From Nitrosomonas sp. (GTDB lineage Bacteria; Pseudomonadota; Gammaproteobacteria; Burkholderiales; Nitrosomonadaceae), in contig NZ_JAIEME010000019.1 in NCBI RefSeq assembly GCF_019752415.1, positions 1 to 45,658 on the forward strand: a stretch of DNA of 45,658 bases, written 5' to 3'. This document shows, piece by piece, positions 37,184-44,706 of this stretch. The notes under the pieces are model-generated. The model had not been told where the DNA came from. It searched no databases and was given only the letters and a program-made list of their open reading frames with translations. Each line of letters opens with the position of its first letter. Position 1 is the first letter of the stretch. The translations under genes were made by a program, and so were the position numbers.

Positions 37184-38359
37184 ATGTCCGGAAATACCTT
37201 TGGAAAACTTTTCAGTGTCACCTCTTTTGGCGAATCTCACGGCCCCGCGATTGGTTGCGTCGTGGACGGCTGCCCGCCCGGATTAGAAATAACCGTGGAA
37301 GACATCCAGTTGGAACTCGATCGGCGCAAGCCGGGAACATCGCGTCATGTGACGCAACGGCGCGAATCCGACACGGTAGAAATTCTATCGGGTGTATTTG
37401 AAGACAAAACGACCGGCACACCGATTGCATTGTTGATACGCAATGAAGATCAACGCAGCAAAGATTACAGCAAGATCATGGACGTTTTCCGTCCTGGCCA
37501 CGCTGATTACACGTATTGGCAAAAATACGGTATTCGCGATTACCGTGGCGGCGGTCGCGCATCGGCTCGTGAAACGGCAGTCCGGGTTGCAGCCGGTGCC
37601 ATTGCGAAGAAATGGTTGCATGAAAAATTTGGCGTTGTCATTCGCGGTTACATGTCACAACTGGGGCCGATAGAAATTCCCTTCAAACACTGGGATGACG
37701 TCCACAACAATCCTTTTTTTGTTGCTGACAACAGCTACACCGACCAATTGGAAATATTTATGGACAAACTGCGCAAATCCGGTGATTCAGTAGGCGCCAA
37801 GATCAGCGTAGTGGCGCAAGGCGTGCCAGTCGGCTGGGGCGAACCGGTCTATGACCGGCTGGATGCAGAAATTGCTTACGCGATGATGAATATCAATGCG
37901 GTGAAAGGCGTAGAAATCGGCGCAGGATTCGCCTGCATTACACAAAAAGGCACGGAACATTCGGATGAAATGACGCCGGATGGTTTCCGAAGTAATAACG
38001 CGGGAGGCATATTAGGCGGCATTTCTACCGGACAGGACATCACCGTCAATGTCGCGATCAAACCGACATCCAGTATACGTCTTGGACGCCATTCGATTGA
38101 TAAAACTGGCATGCCGGTAATTGTTGAAACGCATGGCAGGCATGATCCCTGTGTCGGTATACGCGCCACACCGATTGTCGAGGCTATGCTTGCACTGGTG
38201 TTGATTGATCACGCCCTGCGGCATCGTGCACAAAACGCTGATGTAAATTGCAAAACACCGGAAATCCCCGGAAGTATTAACACTGAAAAAGGTATCACCA
38301 CACAGTTAGCAGTAAATACACCATTACGAGAAGATCCAGAACCCGAAGAAGATGTATAA
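37184..38359 (+). CDS. aroC: Chorismate synthase AroC
   Basis: AroC makes chorismate from EPSP in the last shared step of aromatic amino acid synthesis, with reduced FMN as cofactor. In this 391-residue protein [15 protein letters not shown] at residues 15-29 is the first family signature. [40 protein letters not shown] and the C-terminal [20 protein letters not shown] are the others. A C-terminal tail of about 40 residues, ending in acidic sequence, is longer than the core needs. It appears to be a single gene. Confidence 0.97.
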   Translation: MSGNTFGKLFSVTSFGESHGPAIGCVVDGCPPGLEITVEDIQLELDRRKPGTSRHVTQRRESDTVEILSGVFEDKTTGTPIALLIRNEDQRSKDYSKIMDVFRPGHADYTYWQKYGIRDYRGGGRASARETAVRVAAGAIAKKWLHEKFGVVIRGYMSQLGPIEIPFKHWDDVHNNPFFVADNSYTDQLEIFMDKLRKSGDSVGAKISVVAQGVPVGWGEPVYDRLDAEIAYAMMNINAVKGVEIGAGFACITQKGTEHSDEMTPDGFRSNNAGGILGGISTGQDITVNVAIKPTSSIRLGRHSIDKTGMPVIVETHGRHDPCVGIRATPIVEAMLALVLIDHALRHRAQNADVNCKTPEIPGSINTEKGITTQLAVNTPLREDPEPEEDV

Positions 38360-38748
38360 GCATTAGAGCAAGCATTCATGCAGTTAAACCTGTATATTCC
38401 AATCCAGAAATGAGTCTGAAGGAAGGGTTCTGACTCTGAGTAATTGAACTGTTTTCTGATTCGATCTGGTTGATAGGGGATTATTCATTCTGCCTGGCTA
38501 TTCTTATTTCTCAAGCCTGTTTTCTGATTAATGCAGAGATATCTTTAAATAACTTTTTTCTTGCGGTGTTCAATACCAAGGCGTCATCATTGTCGCTCAT
38601 TTTTTCTGCTTGTCCTTGTAGCGGTATTTCTTGCGCCCTTTTCCATTGTCGTCTGTGATTGTTTGCGGGAAGAAGCACGGACAATGAAAGTTGATGTAAG
38701 GTGTGATTTTTATTAGCGTTGTTTACATCTTCTTGAGAGGATGTAAAC
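38360..38748. other. Region downstream of aroC without a clear gene
   Basis: No plus-strand gene is seen. A 79-codon minus-strand frame (38511-38750) ends in SDNDDALVLNTARKKLFKDI and has some resemblance to the N-terminus of DUF1016/YhcG-type proteins. It stops early and lacks the rest, so it may be a relic. The interval ends in the inverted repeat described next. Confidence 0.4.
38721..38748. repeat. Inverted repeat directly before the IS481-type relic
   Basis: GTTTACATC at 38721-38729 and GATGTAAAC at 38740-38748 are perfect nine-base arms with a ten-base spacer, ending just before the ATG at 38749. The sequence may be part of the terminal inverted repeat of the former element or an operator for its transposase. 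Confidence 0.5.
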
Positions 38749-39260
38749 ATGAAAATACACCAAAGAACACGGTTAACGCCACTTGATCGTGAAGAGATCT
38801 GGCGACTCTATGGAACTAGGGAATGGAGCATTGTTGCCCTTTCACAGAGATTCCGAGTATCCCGTCCCACGATTTACAAGGTAATTGATTGATCGAGCGA
38901 GGAAACAGGAATTTTCTCCCAGGTAATCAACCAACAAGCGCTTCTTGCAGGCAAAGTATGGGATGAAGCGCTTGGCAAAGATTGAACTTTCTCTTGAAAG
39001 CAAGAAAAAGCTTGCGGCCCGTCACTATAATAAAAGTTATCCCGGTGAGATGGTTCATTTCGATACAAAACGTCTACCGCTACTCAAGAGTGAGACCAAA
39101 ACTTTGCCGAGAGATTACTTGTTTGTAGGCATCGATAACTTCTCACGGGAATTGTATGCTGCCATTCTTCCTGATAAGACACTGAATTCTGCAGCTACTA
39201 TCTGGAATTAGCAATATGACTCCGTATGAAAAATTAAGAAACTTTTTCTTCAATCTGTAA
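38749..39260 (+). pseudogene. Relic of an IS481-family transposase/integrase
   Basis: The start at ATG 38749 encodes a helix-turn-helix (ALSQRFRVSRPTIYKVID) that stops at 38892. In a second frame it continues as RARKQEFSPR, a TAA, STNKRFLQ. Then comes AKYGMKRLAKIELSLESKKK with VHFDTKRLPLLK, LFVGIDNFSRELYAAILPDK and a stop at 39211. A short MTPYEKLRNF at 39216-39260 looks like the C-terminus of the same family. Thus there is a frameshift, a nonsense codon and a large internal deletion of the catalytic core. It is dead. Confidence 0.75.
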
Positions 39261-39618
39261 ACAACTCTCCCGCAAGATCTTTCAGCGCCCTCTCATAGTT
39301 TTTCTGGTCAATTTCTATAGGCTAGAAATTCGATAGTTTGACAAACAAAATCATTTAGCCGCAGAATTCGGGCAAGTGCTGAGCACACTACAGCAAGCAA
39401 ACAACCGCGCACTCGATGAAATCATGCACACCAAACTCAGAGTAAGCACATAGCCAATCAGCACGGCAGAAAACTAATCTCTCCCTATATTAATCAAACC
39501 AAAAACAGGAAGCCATCATGTAAACCCATACCGGAATAAATATTGCACACATCAAAATGGGTAACTGTCCAAGCTCTTCCCGGACAGCCTAAGTGAAAGT
39601 ATTGCAGGAGATAGTGAA
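39261..39618. other. Mosaic of short open fragments, no supported gene
   Basis: One 38-codon fragment (about 39337-39453) reads LAAEFGQVLSTLQQANNRAL and DEIMHTKLRVST before a stop. It is helical and protein-like but has no start. Another fragment near 39510-39590 ends in MGNCPSSSRTA. I cannot assign either. The stretch looks like the debris of rearrangements next to the IS481 relic. Confidence 0.4.
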
Positions 39619-39735
39619 TTGATTAATAAAATATTTTATGGTTTAGTAGTCTTGTTAATGGTTCTTGTAATTGCATGGGGTGGGTCGTGGTTATATCAAG
39701 CCATATTAAAACAATTCACTAAAGTTATTTCATGA
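39619..39735 (+). CDS. Small single-span membrane protein, 38 residues
   Basis: A TTG start at 39619 follows an AGGAG ribosome site by eight bases. The product is one hydrophobic helix, IFYGLVVLLMVLVIAWGGSW, followed by a short basic tail ending FTKVIS. I do not recognise it. It precedes two further small genes on the same strand, so the three may be expressed together. The non-ATG start and small size make the call moderate. Confidence 0.5.
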   Translation: MINKIFYGLVVLLMVLVIAWGGSWLYQAILKQFTKVIS

Positions 39736-39792
39736 CGAGACAATGATTTTCCAGTCTGGATAGGTGTTTAAAAGATCTAAGGAAGAATAAAA

Positions 39793-40140
39793 ATGGCTGA
39801 ATGGAAAGAATGGAACGGATCCAGAGAACAGTTGGATGAAATGCGCACCGCTAAGGAAGGTTTTATTCTGCGCGGTATTGAACATGCCTATGAAAAAGAA
39901 ATTACATTTCATGACATAAGCGGTCTTTCTTGTGTGGATATGTCGAACATAACGCATTACCTAATCTGCCAGCCTGTTCCTCAATTCGAAATGAGAGTAA
40001 GGCAGGCGCAGACAGGTCAGCCGGTTTGGTGGAGAGCAAAAGATAATCACGGTGAATCTTTTTGTGATTGTGCAAATATACCTTGGGATTATTTGGGATA
40101 TGATTTCTCTTTCATTCCATTCAATGAGGTTAAATCATGA
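39793..40140 (+). CDS. Small soluble protein of unknown function, 115 residues
   Basis: The ATG at 39793 follows AAGGAAGA. The protein is rich in Trp, Glu and aromatic residues. It starts MAEWKEWNGSREQLDEMRTA and has a middle part with three cysteines and YLICQPVPQFEMRVRQAQTG. It ends in WDYLGYDFSFIPFNEVKS. No known domain is recognised; the style is that of phage or other accessory genes. It overlaps the next gene by ATGA, so the two are translated together. Confidence 0.65.
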   Translation: MAEWKEWNGSREQLDEMRTAKEGFILRGIEHAYEKEITFHDISGLSCVDMSNITHYLICQPVPQFEMRVRQAQTGQPVWWRAKDNHGESFCDCANIPWDYLGYDFSFIPFNEVKS

Positions 40141-40319
40141 GCGAGAAGATAAAAGTTTTTTTGTATACACTTCTTTTAACTGCGATCTTAATAACATCGT
40201 TTATATATTCTAGTAACGAAAAAGAATCTTGTGAATCCATCGGTGGCAATTATGCGAGACAATCCATGGCGTGGTCGTATGAATGCATAATACCCAATCC
40301 CACTAAGATAACACCATGA
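40137..40319 (+). CDS. Small membrane-anchored protein, 60 residues
   Basis: The start overlaps the stop of the previous gene by four bases. A single membrane helix (VFLYTLLLTAILITSFIYS, residues 7-25) is followed by a 35-residue extracytoplasmic tail with two cysteines (ESCESIGGNY and YECIIPNP), which could form a disulfide. No family is recognised. It could be an immunity- or spanin-like protein, but that is only speculation from size and topology. Between its end and 40455 nothing is seen. Confidence 0.6.
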   Translation: MSEKIKVFLYTLLLTAILITSFIYSSNEKESCESIGGNYARQSMAWSYECIIPNPTKITP

Positions 40320-40455
40320 GCAACTGGTAAGAATTATCGAAAGAATCGGAATAATAAATTACTACTTAATAATGAGTATTTTGAGTCTGTTTTTAACACC
40401 CTCTTGCTTCCCTTTATCGGGAGAACCAATTTTTCCCAAACAAACCACCTGCTAT

Positions 40456-41748
40456 TTATTCGTCCATTTTATCGGGCTCCATATCTTCTAAGGCAGAAAA
40501 CTCAAGTCCTTTAATTTCTTGCAAAGACTTCCCCGCAATTCCCTGCAGATCCCCATACATACCGACGGTAGCCCCCATCACGCGTTCAATCTGCTCCTCA
40601 CGCTTAGCCCATTGTTTCATAATGACTTTACGCTCTTTATCCAGATCCTCCTGCATCGTGGAAAACGCCTCAACGATGGCTTCCACGCGCTGGCGGAAAC
40701 GCGGGCCGGTGAGGTATTGGTAGACCATTTCGGTCTTGGTTTGCTGGCCTTCTGAGGATTGGCGTGCCAAAGCGATTTCCAGCAAGGATTGGCGCAGAAT
40801 CATGGCCACCGGTAAAGCGGCGCGCGGGTGGGTAACCCAGACGCCTTCAACCATTTCAAAGGTTTCCACACCTTTCGGCAATATCTGGCTCACGATCACG
40901 GCGATTTCCGCCTTGGCGGTGCGTTGATCATCGCGCAGTTTTACCAGCCAAGCATCGCTCCAGTTCTTGGTGCGTTTGAATTCCCACAAAATGGTGCCTC
41001 CGGCCTGACCACCCGTGCTAACAACCCGATGCAGCACATCCCCGCCAAACTCACCCTTAGGGACTGGTTCAATCGCATCGAAAGGAAATTTCATACGCAA
41101 CAGGTTCTCAAACTCAAGTTCCTGTACTTCCCCTTGCAGTTGCTGCGAGCCCTGCTCAGCTCTGCGTTTGAGATCTTCGATCTGCTTCTGCATCGCGGCA
41201 ATGGTTTGCTCTTTTTCCATCACCTTAAGTTTCTGTTCGACTTCGGCTTCTTTTTTGGCGAGTGTACGCACCTCGGTCAATCCGTCCTGCACACGCTTTT
41301 CTACGGTGAGCTCCAGTTCACGCTTGGCATCGTCGAGCTCGCGCTGTTTTTTGATGAGCTCGGCTTGCGCCTTTTGCGCTTCTGCCAATTTCTCGTCGCG
41401 GGATTTGAGCACTTCTTGCAATTCCGCCAGTTCACGCGCTTTATTATCCAGCTCGGCAGCGCTGGCCAGTTTGGCTTTCTTGGATTCCTCCACAATCACG
41501 CGGGCACGCTCTGCTTTCAACTGTTCCGCCACTTGACTAGCCACCTGATCGTCAAGCTTGCGTCTATCTTCCGTCAATTGCATTTGTTTTTCACGCATGG
41601 CCTGCTCGCGCTGAATGATTTCAGTATCTTTTTGCGCCAGCCTTTGCTCAAATTGCCTACGCGTCGATTCAATCAGCGGCGCTGCCAATGATTCAGTGAG
41701 TTTGATTTCCGTTTTACAATTCGGGCAGACAATCGTTGGTTCTGTCAT
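40456..41748 (-). CDS. DUF2130 coiled-coil protein with putative nuclease-like C-domain
   Basis: The 430-residue protein has a short zinc-ribbon-like start (Cys8 and Cys11 in VCPNCKTEI). A very long charged coiled coil follows (about residues 25-205, full of KAQAELIKKQRELDDAKREL-type repeats), then the DUF2130 domain (about 205-380). In that domain Asp237 (GGDVLHRV) and Glu256/Lys258 (LWEFKRTKNW) are spaced like the D...ExK core of PD-(D/E)XK nucleases, which I note but cannot verify. The last 60 residues are helical. Function is unknown. It diverges from the methyltransferase gene. Confidence 0.88.
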   Translation of the reverse strand: MTEPTIVCPNCKTEIKLTESLAAPLIESTRRQFEQRLAQKDTEIIQREQAMREKQMQLTEDRRKLDDQVASQVAEQLKAERARVIVEESKKAKLASAAELDNKARELAELQEVLKSRDEKLAEAQKAQAELIKKQRELDDAKRELELTVEKRVQDGLTEVRTLAKKEAEVEQKLKVMEKEQTIAAMQKQIEDLKRRAEQGSQQLQGEVQELEFENLLRMKFPFDAIEPVPKGEFGGDVLHRVVSTGGQAGGTILWEFKRTKNWSDAWLVKLRDDQRTAKAEIAVIVSQILPKGVETFEMVEGVWVTHPRAALPVAMILRQSLLEIALARQSSEGQQTKTEMVYQYLTGPRFRQRVEAIVEAFSTMQEDLDKERKVIMKQWAKREEQIERVMGATVGMYGDLQGIAGKSLQEIKGLEFSALEDMEPDKMDE

Positions 41749-42098
41749 AACAATATTTATACCTGTTTATATCGGCGATAAAATAACGAAGACATGCATT
41801 TTATGTTTTGAAATATTACGCTGTATTTCTGATGAGCGCCTATCGGTTATTGAAGTAATCTTGGCTTGCTATCGCTGCATTGCTGAAATCTCAATTTTTG
41901 CATGCCGGTCTGCAAGCTCGAGTCCAATTATTATTTCGGCAATATTTGCCGGTCTTGCCATCCATCCGCTAGAAAAAAGCAAGTAAAAAAACGCCAACTC
42001 ACCCAGCGTATGCCGTTCCGAAGATTGGCATGATCATTGCTGTCAACAGTCACAGCAACTCATTATAAATTCGCAGCGCTAAATATTCAGGAATCCCT
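41749..42098. other. Divergent intergenic region between DUF2130 and the methyltransferase
   Basis: 350 bases with no supported gene. A TGCTGT/ACAGCA inverted repeat with an eight-base spacer lies near 42040, followed by TATAAA near 42064, which may be a -10 for the methyltransferase gene. Evidence is weak. Confidence 0.35.
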
Positions 42099-43061
42099 AT
42101 GAAAAATAAATTCGAGAGCTTGGAACTTGGCCAATTCATTCCCCTGCATTACCATCACAATATGCTGAATGACACTATCCGGATGAAAGGCTTTAAAGAG
42201 GCGATTAATTTGGTGGTCAAACCGGGTTCTAAGGTTCTGGAGCTGGGCGGCGGCACTGGCGTACAATCGTTTTTTGCCGCGCAAAAAGCCCAGAAAGTTT
42301 ATTGTGTAGAGCGCAACCCGGAACTAGTAAGTGCTGCACGCAGCTTTCTTGCGAAAAACGCCAACGGTGGCAAAGTTGAAGTTATCCAAGCCGATGCGCT
42401 GCATTACTTGCCGCCGGAACCGGTCGATGTGGTGATCTGTGAAATGCTGCACACCGGCTTGTTGCGCGAAAAGCAAATGCCTGTTATCGATTCCTTTAAA
42501 AAACGTTACTGGGAAAAGTTTGGCAGCCCCTTGCCGGTCTTTGTGCCAGAAGCCAGTATTCAGGCCATTCAACCGATAGAACAAAACTTCCATTTTGAAG
42601 GTTTCTACGCACCCACGATTTTATTTCAAGACCCCTGCGCAACTCAGGAAAGAAGCAAAAGCCTCGGAAATCCTGAGGTATTTCAGCTGCTGACTTATGC
42701 CGAGCCATTTAGCCAAACCTGTCACTGGGACGGAGAAATCATCATTGCTGAAGACGGTCAACTCAATGCATTACGACTCATCACCAAAAATATACTGGCA
42801 ATTAATATGCTGACACACAACACCGTCGATTGGCATACCCAATACATCATCGTTCCACTATCCACACCAATTGCAGTTTCCAAAGGCGATCATATTTCAA
42901 TACGTTTCAGCTACCAAGGCGGCGCTCCCCTTAACGCACTGTCTGACTCGCTGGAAGTTCGCCTTGTAAGCAAGCGAGTTCCTGTTTTTGAATTAGCACT
43001 CGAGGCGCTAAACTACCCACCTAAATTAAAGTCGAATACTACACAAATGCACCATCACTGA
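42099..43061 (+). CDS. SAM-dependent methyltransferase, PRMT-like
   Basis: The 320-residue protein has motif I VLELGGGTGVQS at residues 46-57, the acidic loop VYCVERNPEL, motif II VEVIQADALHYL, and a CEMLHTGLL loop at residues 114-122 in the place where protein arginine methyltransferases have the double-E loop. The C-terminal half is beta-rich, as in PRMTs. The substrate is unknown. A terminator follows. It has no operon partner; the nearest gene upstream is the divergent DUF2130 gene. Confidence 0.85.
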   Translation: MKNKFESLELGQFIPLHYHHNMLNDTIRMKGFKEAINLVVKPGSKVLELGGGTGVQSFFAAQKAQKVYCVERNPELVSAARSFLAKNANGGKVEVIQADALHYLPPEPVDVVICEMLHTGLLREKQMPVIDSFKKRYWEKFGSPLPVFVPEASIQAIQPIEQNFHFEGFYAPTILFQDPCATQERSKSLGNPEVFQLLTYAEPFSQTCHWDGEIIIAEDGQLNALRLITKNILAINMLTHNTVDWHTQYIIVPLSTPIAVSKGDHISIRFSYQGGAPLNALSDSLEVRLVSKRVPVFELALEALNYPPKLKSNTTQMHHH

Positions 43062-43076
43062 AAAATAGCAGACAAG

Positions 43077-43103
43077 AAAAACCCGCCATATAGGCGGGTT
43101 TTT
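43077..43103. terminator. Bidirectional terminator between the methyltransferase and PEP-CTERM genes
   Basis: AAAAACCCGCC (43077-43087) pairs perfectly with GGCGGGTTTTT (43093-43103) around the loop ATATA. The A- and T-tracts let it end transcription from both sides, serving the two convergent genes. Confidence 0.92.
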
Positions 43104-43140
43104 CATTCAACCGTATAAGCTTAATAAAAATAACTGGTTT

Positions 43141-43788
43141 TTAAGCTTTCTTGTTACGCAATGTAAAGCCTATTAAGCCCAATCCTACTAACAACAACGC
43201 ATAGGTTTCCGGTTCTGGCACCGGCGACAACAACATGTTAGGCGTCGCATAGATGTCATAACCAGCGAAAGCTGTTGGGAAGGCTAACCCTGAGCCATAG
43301 ACATAGAGACTGGCATCATCAGCAATCGAAATCAATGGATCGACCGTAAGCGTGATTGGCGGCACAAAACCGTAGCGGTATCCGTCGCCCGCCGAGGTAT
43401 GGGCGGCCAACACATATTGAGTACCCGCAGTTAACGCGTAAGCGCTGCCAAGCGTGACGTAACGATACTCTCCGATCAGATCACCTGTCGTGCCATCGGG
43501 AACGGTCGCGCTGGCGAGCAATGTACCAGACAGATCATACAACCCTACGTCATGAGCATTGAAGAGTCCGTCCAGGCCCTCATCGTGGTAGCCAAGTGCG
43601 GTCAGGTTGCTAGCTGACTCAGCGGTGAATTTAAAACCCACGGTTACAGGCCCATCGGAACCGAAAAAATCAGAGCCCGAAATGGAATAAGCCGGGGTGC
43701 CGAGTGCAAGTACAGGAGAAGCGCCGCACAGCATCACCAAGGCGAGCATCGTTCGCCCTTTCGATCCTGCAAAAAAAGAATACTTCAT
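43141..43788 (-). CDS. Exported PEP-CTERM-anchored protein
   Basis: The 215-residue protein has a signal peptide (MKYSFFAGSKGRTMLALVML, cleavage near LALG). A beta-rich middle follows (VGFKFTAESASNLTALGYHD and YRYVTLGSAYALTAGTQYVL), resembling DUF4082-type surface domains, tentatively. The C-terminal sorting signal is PVPEPETYALLLVGLGLIGF followed by RNKKA. In PEP-CTERM bacteria, exosortase replaces this tail and the protein is linked to exopolysaccharide or the cell surface. ATG 43788 is chosen because AAGGA lies seven bases before it; an upstream ATG at 43830 would only add the repeat-encoded KTKTKTK. No exosortase gene is in the window. Confidence 0.88.
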   Translation of the reverse strand: MKYSFFAGSKGRTMLALVMLCGASPVLALGTPAYSISGSDFFGSDGPVTVGFKFTAESASNLTALGYHDEGLDGLFNAHDVGLYDLSGTLLASATVPDGTTGDLIGEYRYVTLGSAYALTAGTQYVLAAHTSAGDGYRYGFVPPITLTVDPLISIADDASLYVYGSGLAFPTAFAGYDIYATPNMLLSPVPEPETYALLLVGLGLIGFTLRNKKA

Positions 43789-43797
43789 GGTAATTTC

Positions 43798-43821
43798 CTT
43801 TGTCTTTGTCTTTGTCTTTGT
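43798..43821. repeat. Four tandem copies of the hexamer CTTTGT in the PEP-CTERM gene leader
   Basis: Four perfect copies on the plus strand, read as ACAAAG on the coding (minus) strand, lie immediately upstream of the PEP-CTERM gene; the last copy runs into the ribosome site. Length changes by slippage would alter the distance between promoter and start codon. Confidence 0.8.
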
Positions 43822-44448
43822 ATTAATCAAATGTTGTTGATGGATATATTGAGTGTTACGTTAAAACCCAATCAACTACAAACCATAGTTGTAGCCTACA
43901 ATTTTTATCTGTTTATCTGTAATAAAATTGCCGTTCTACAGACAAAAAGCTTTCAGAGGACAATATCTTTGTACAAACTCAACCCTCTAAAAGAATATTG
44001 CAGGATTTCTTAGGTAAATCAACTAAGTACCTCATTTAAATTTGATCACAATAGCGATCCAGTAGATATAGTCAGCATGTCATTTTCAGCCAGTACATCT
44101 GTACTGAAATACTCATACTTCGGCAAATCCTATTTTTCTAATCAATACTTGCACACACATCAGCACAGGAGTAACCAAGAACAGCGACCCAAAACCCACA
44201 AAAAAGTATCAAACCCATAACTAAAAATTCTTATTAATACACTGAGGCCGGCTTTGGATGCATTTGATAGTACTCTCTGAACTCTCGTTGACAGTAATGT
44301 ATGCGCCGGTTTTTTAGGCGGGGCGTCTTATTATGGCAACAAAAAGATGCTCGTTCACAACAATGCTTGCTCATGTTCGCCTTGTTCATAGACAACATGC
44401 GCACGACCTACCAACAAAGGATCTAATGAAGAGCTATTATCATTTTGA
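43822..44448. other. AT-rich interval upstream of the PEP-CTERM gene, with one short protein-like fragment
   Basis: No complete gene is supported. At 44281-44391 a 36-codon fragment ends in GGASYYGNKKMLVHNNAC and SCSPCS; the LVHNNAC element resembles the end of HINT-type pretoxin domains, but the fragment has no start and is too short to name with confidence. Promoters for the PEP-CTERM gene should lie near 43830-43900. Confidence 0.4.
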
Positions 44449-44706
44449 TGTGGTCCAATAGACCCGGACACTCCAGTTAAGAGAAAATAATCTTAAAATG
44501 GAAACGAGGAAACAATATACAAAGGAATTCAAACTGAATGCAAGCAGTCTGTTTGTGGATCAGGGATTTACGTTAGCAGGAGCGGCCAGAAGCGTCGAAA
44601 TCAGGGCTAACTGAATCGGCAATTTACTGTTGCCAAACCGGATCAAGTGGATGTCAGCGCTATCCCATACATCTGGACACAGGAAGGCTGGCTGTATGGA
44701 GTTGTC
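44449..44706 (+). mobile_element. Relic of an IS3-family element, plus strand, truncated by a second IS3
   Basis: The relic begins near TGTGGTCCAATAGACCCGGA, a plausible IS3 end. The orfA start (ATG 44498) encodes METRKQYTKEFKLNASSLFV and GAARSVEIRAN before a TGA at 44614. After a deletion, an orfB piece (44617-44706) reads RQFTVAKPDQVDVSAIPYIW and TQEGWLYGVV, which matches the region of the first catalytic Asp of IS3 transposases, with that Asp itself changed (DVSAI instead of VSDI). It is dead and stops where the minus-strand IS3 sequence begins. Confidence 0.75.

Noticed and set aside
37135-37401. 88-codon frame overlapping the start of aroC
   Set aside because: Lies in another frame of the well-supported aroC gene and has no family features.
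40828-41691. 287-codon plus-strand frame antisense to DUF2130
   Set aside because: An artefact of the repetitive Glu/Lys/Gln coding of the coiled coil on the other strand; its Phe/Leu-rich translation is typical of such shadows.
41615-41986. 123-codon plus-strand frame over the DUF2130 start
   Set aside because: Mostly the antisense of a low-complexity coiled-coil gene; the extension beyond it has no recognisable protein features.
43831-44013. 60-codon plus-strand frame divergent from the PEP-CTERM gene
   Set aside because: Starts at the edge of the repeat, has no ribosome site and unspecific composition.
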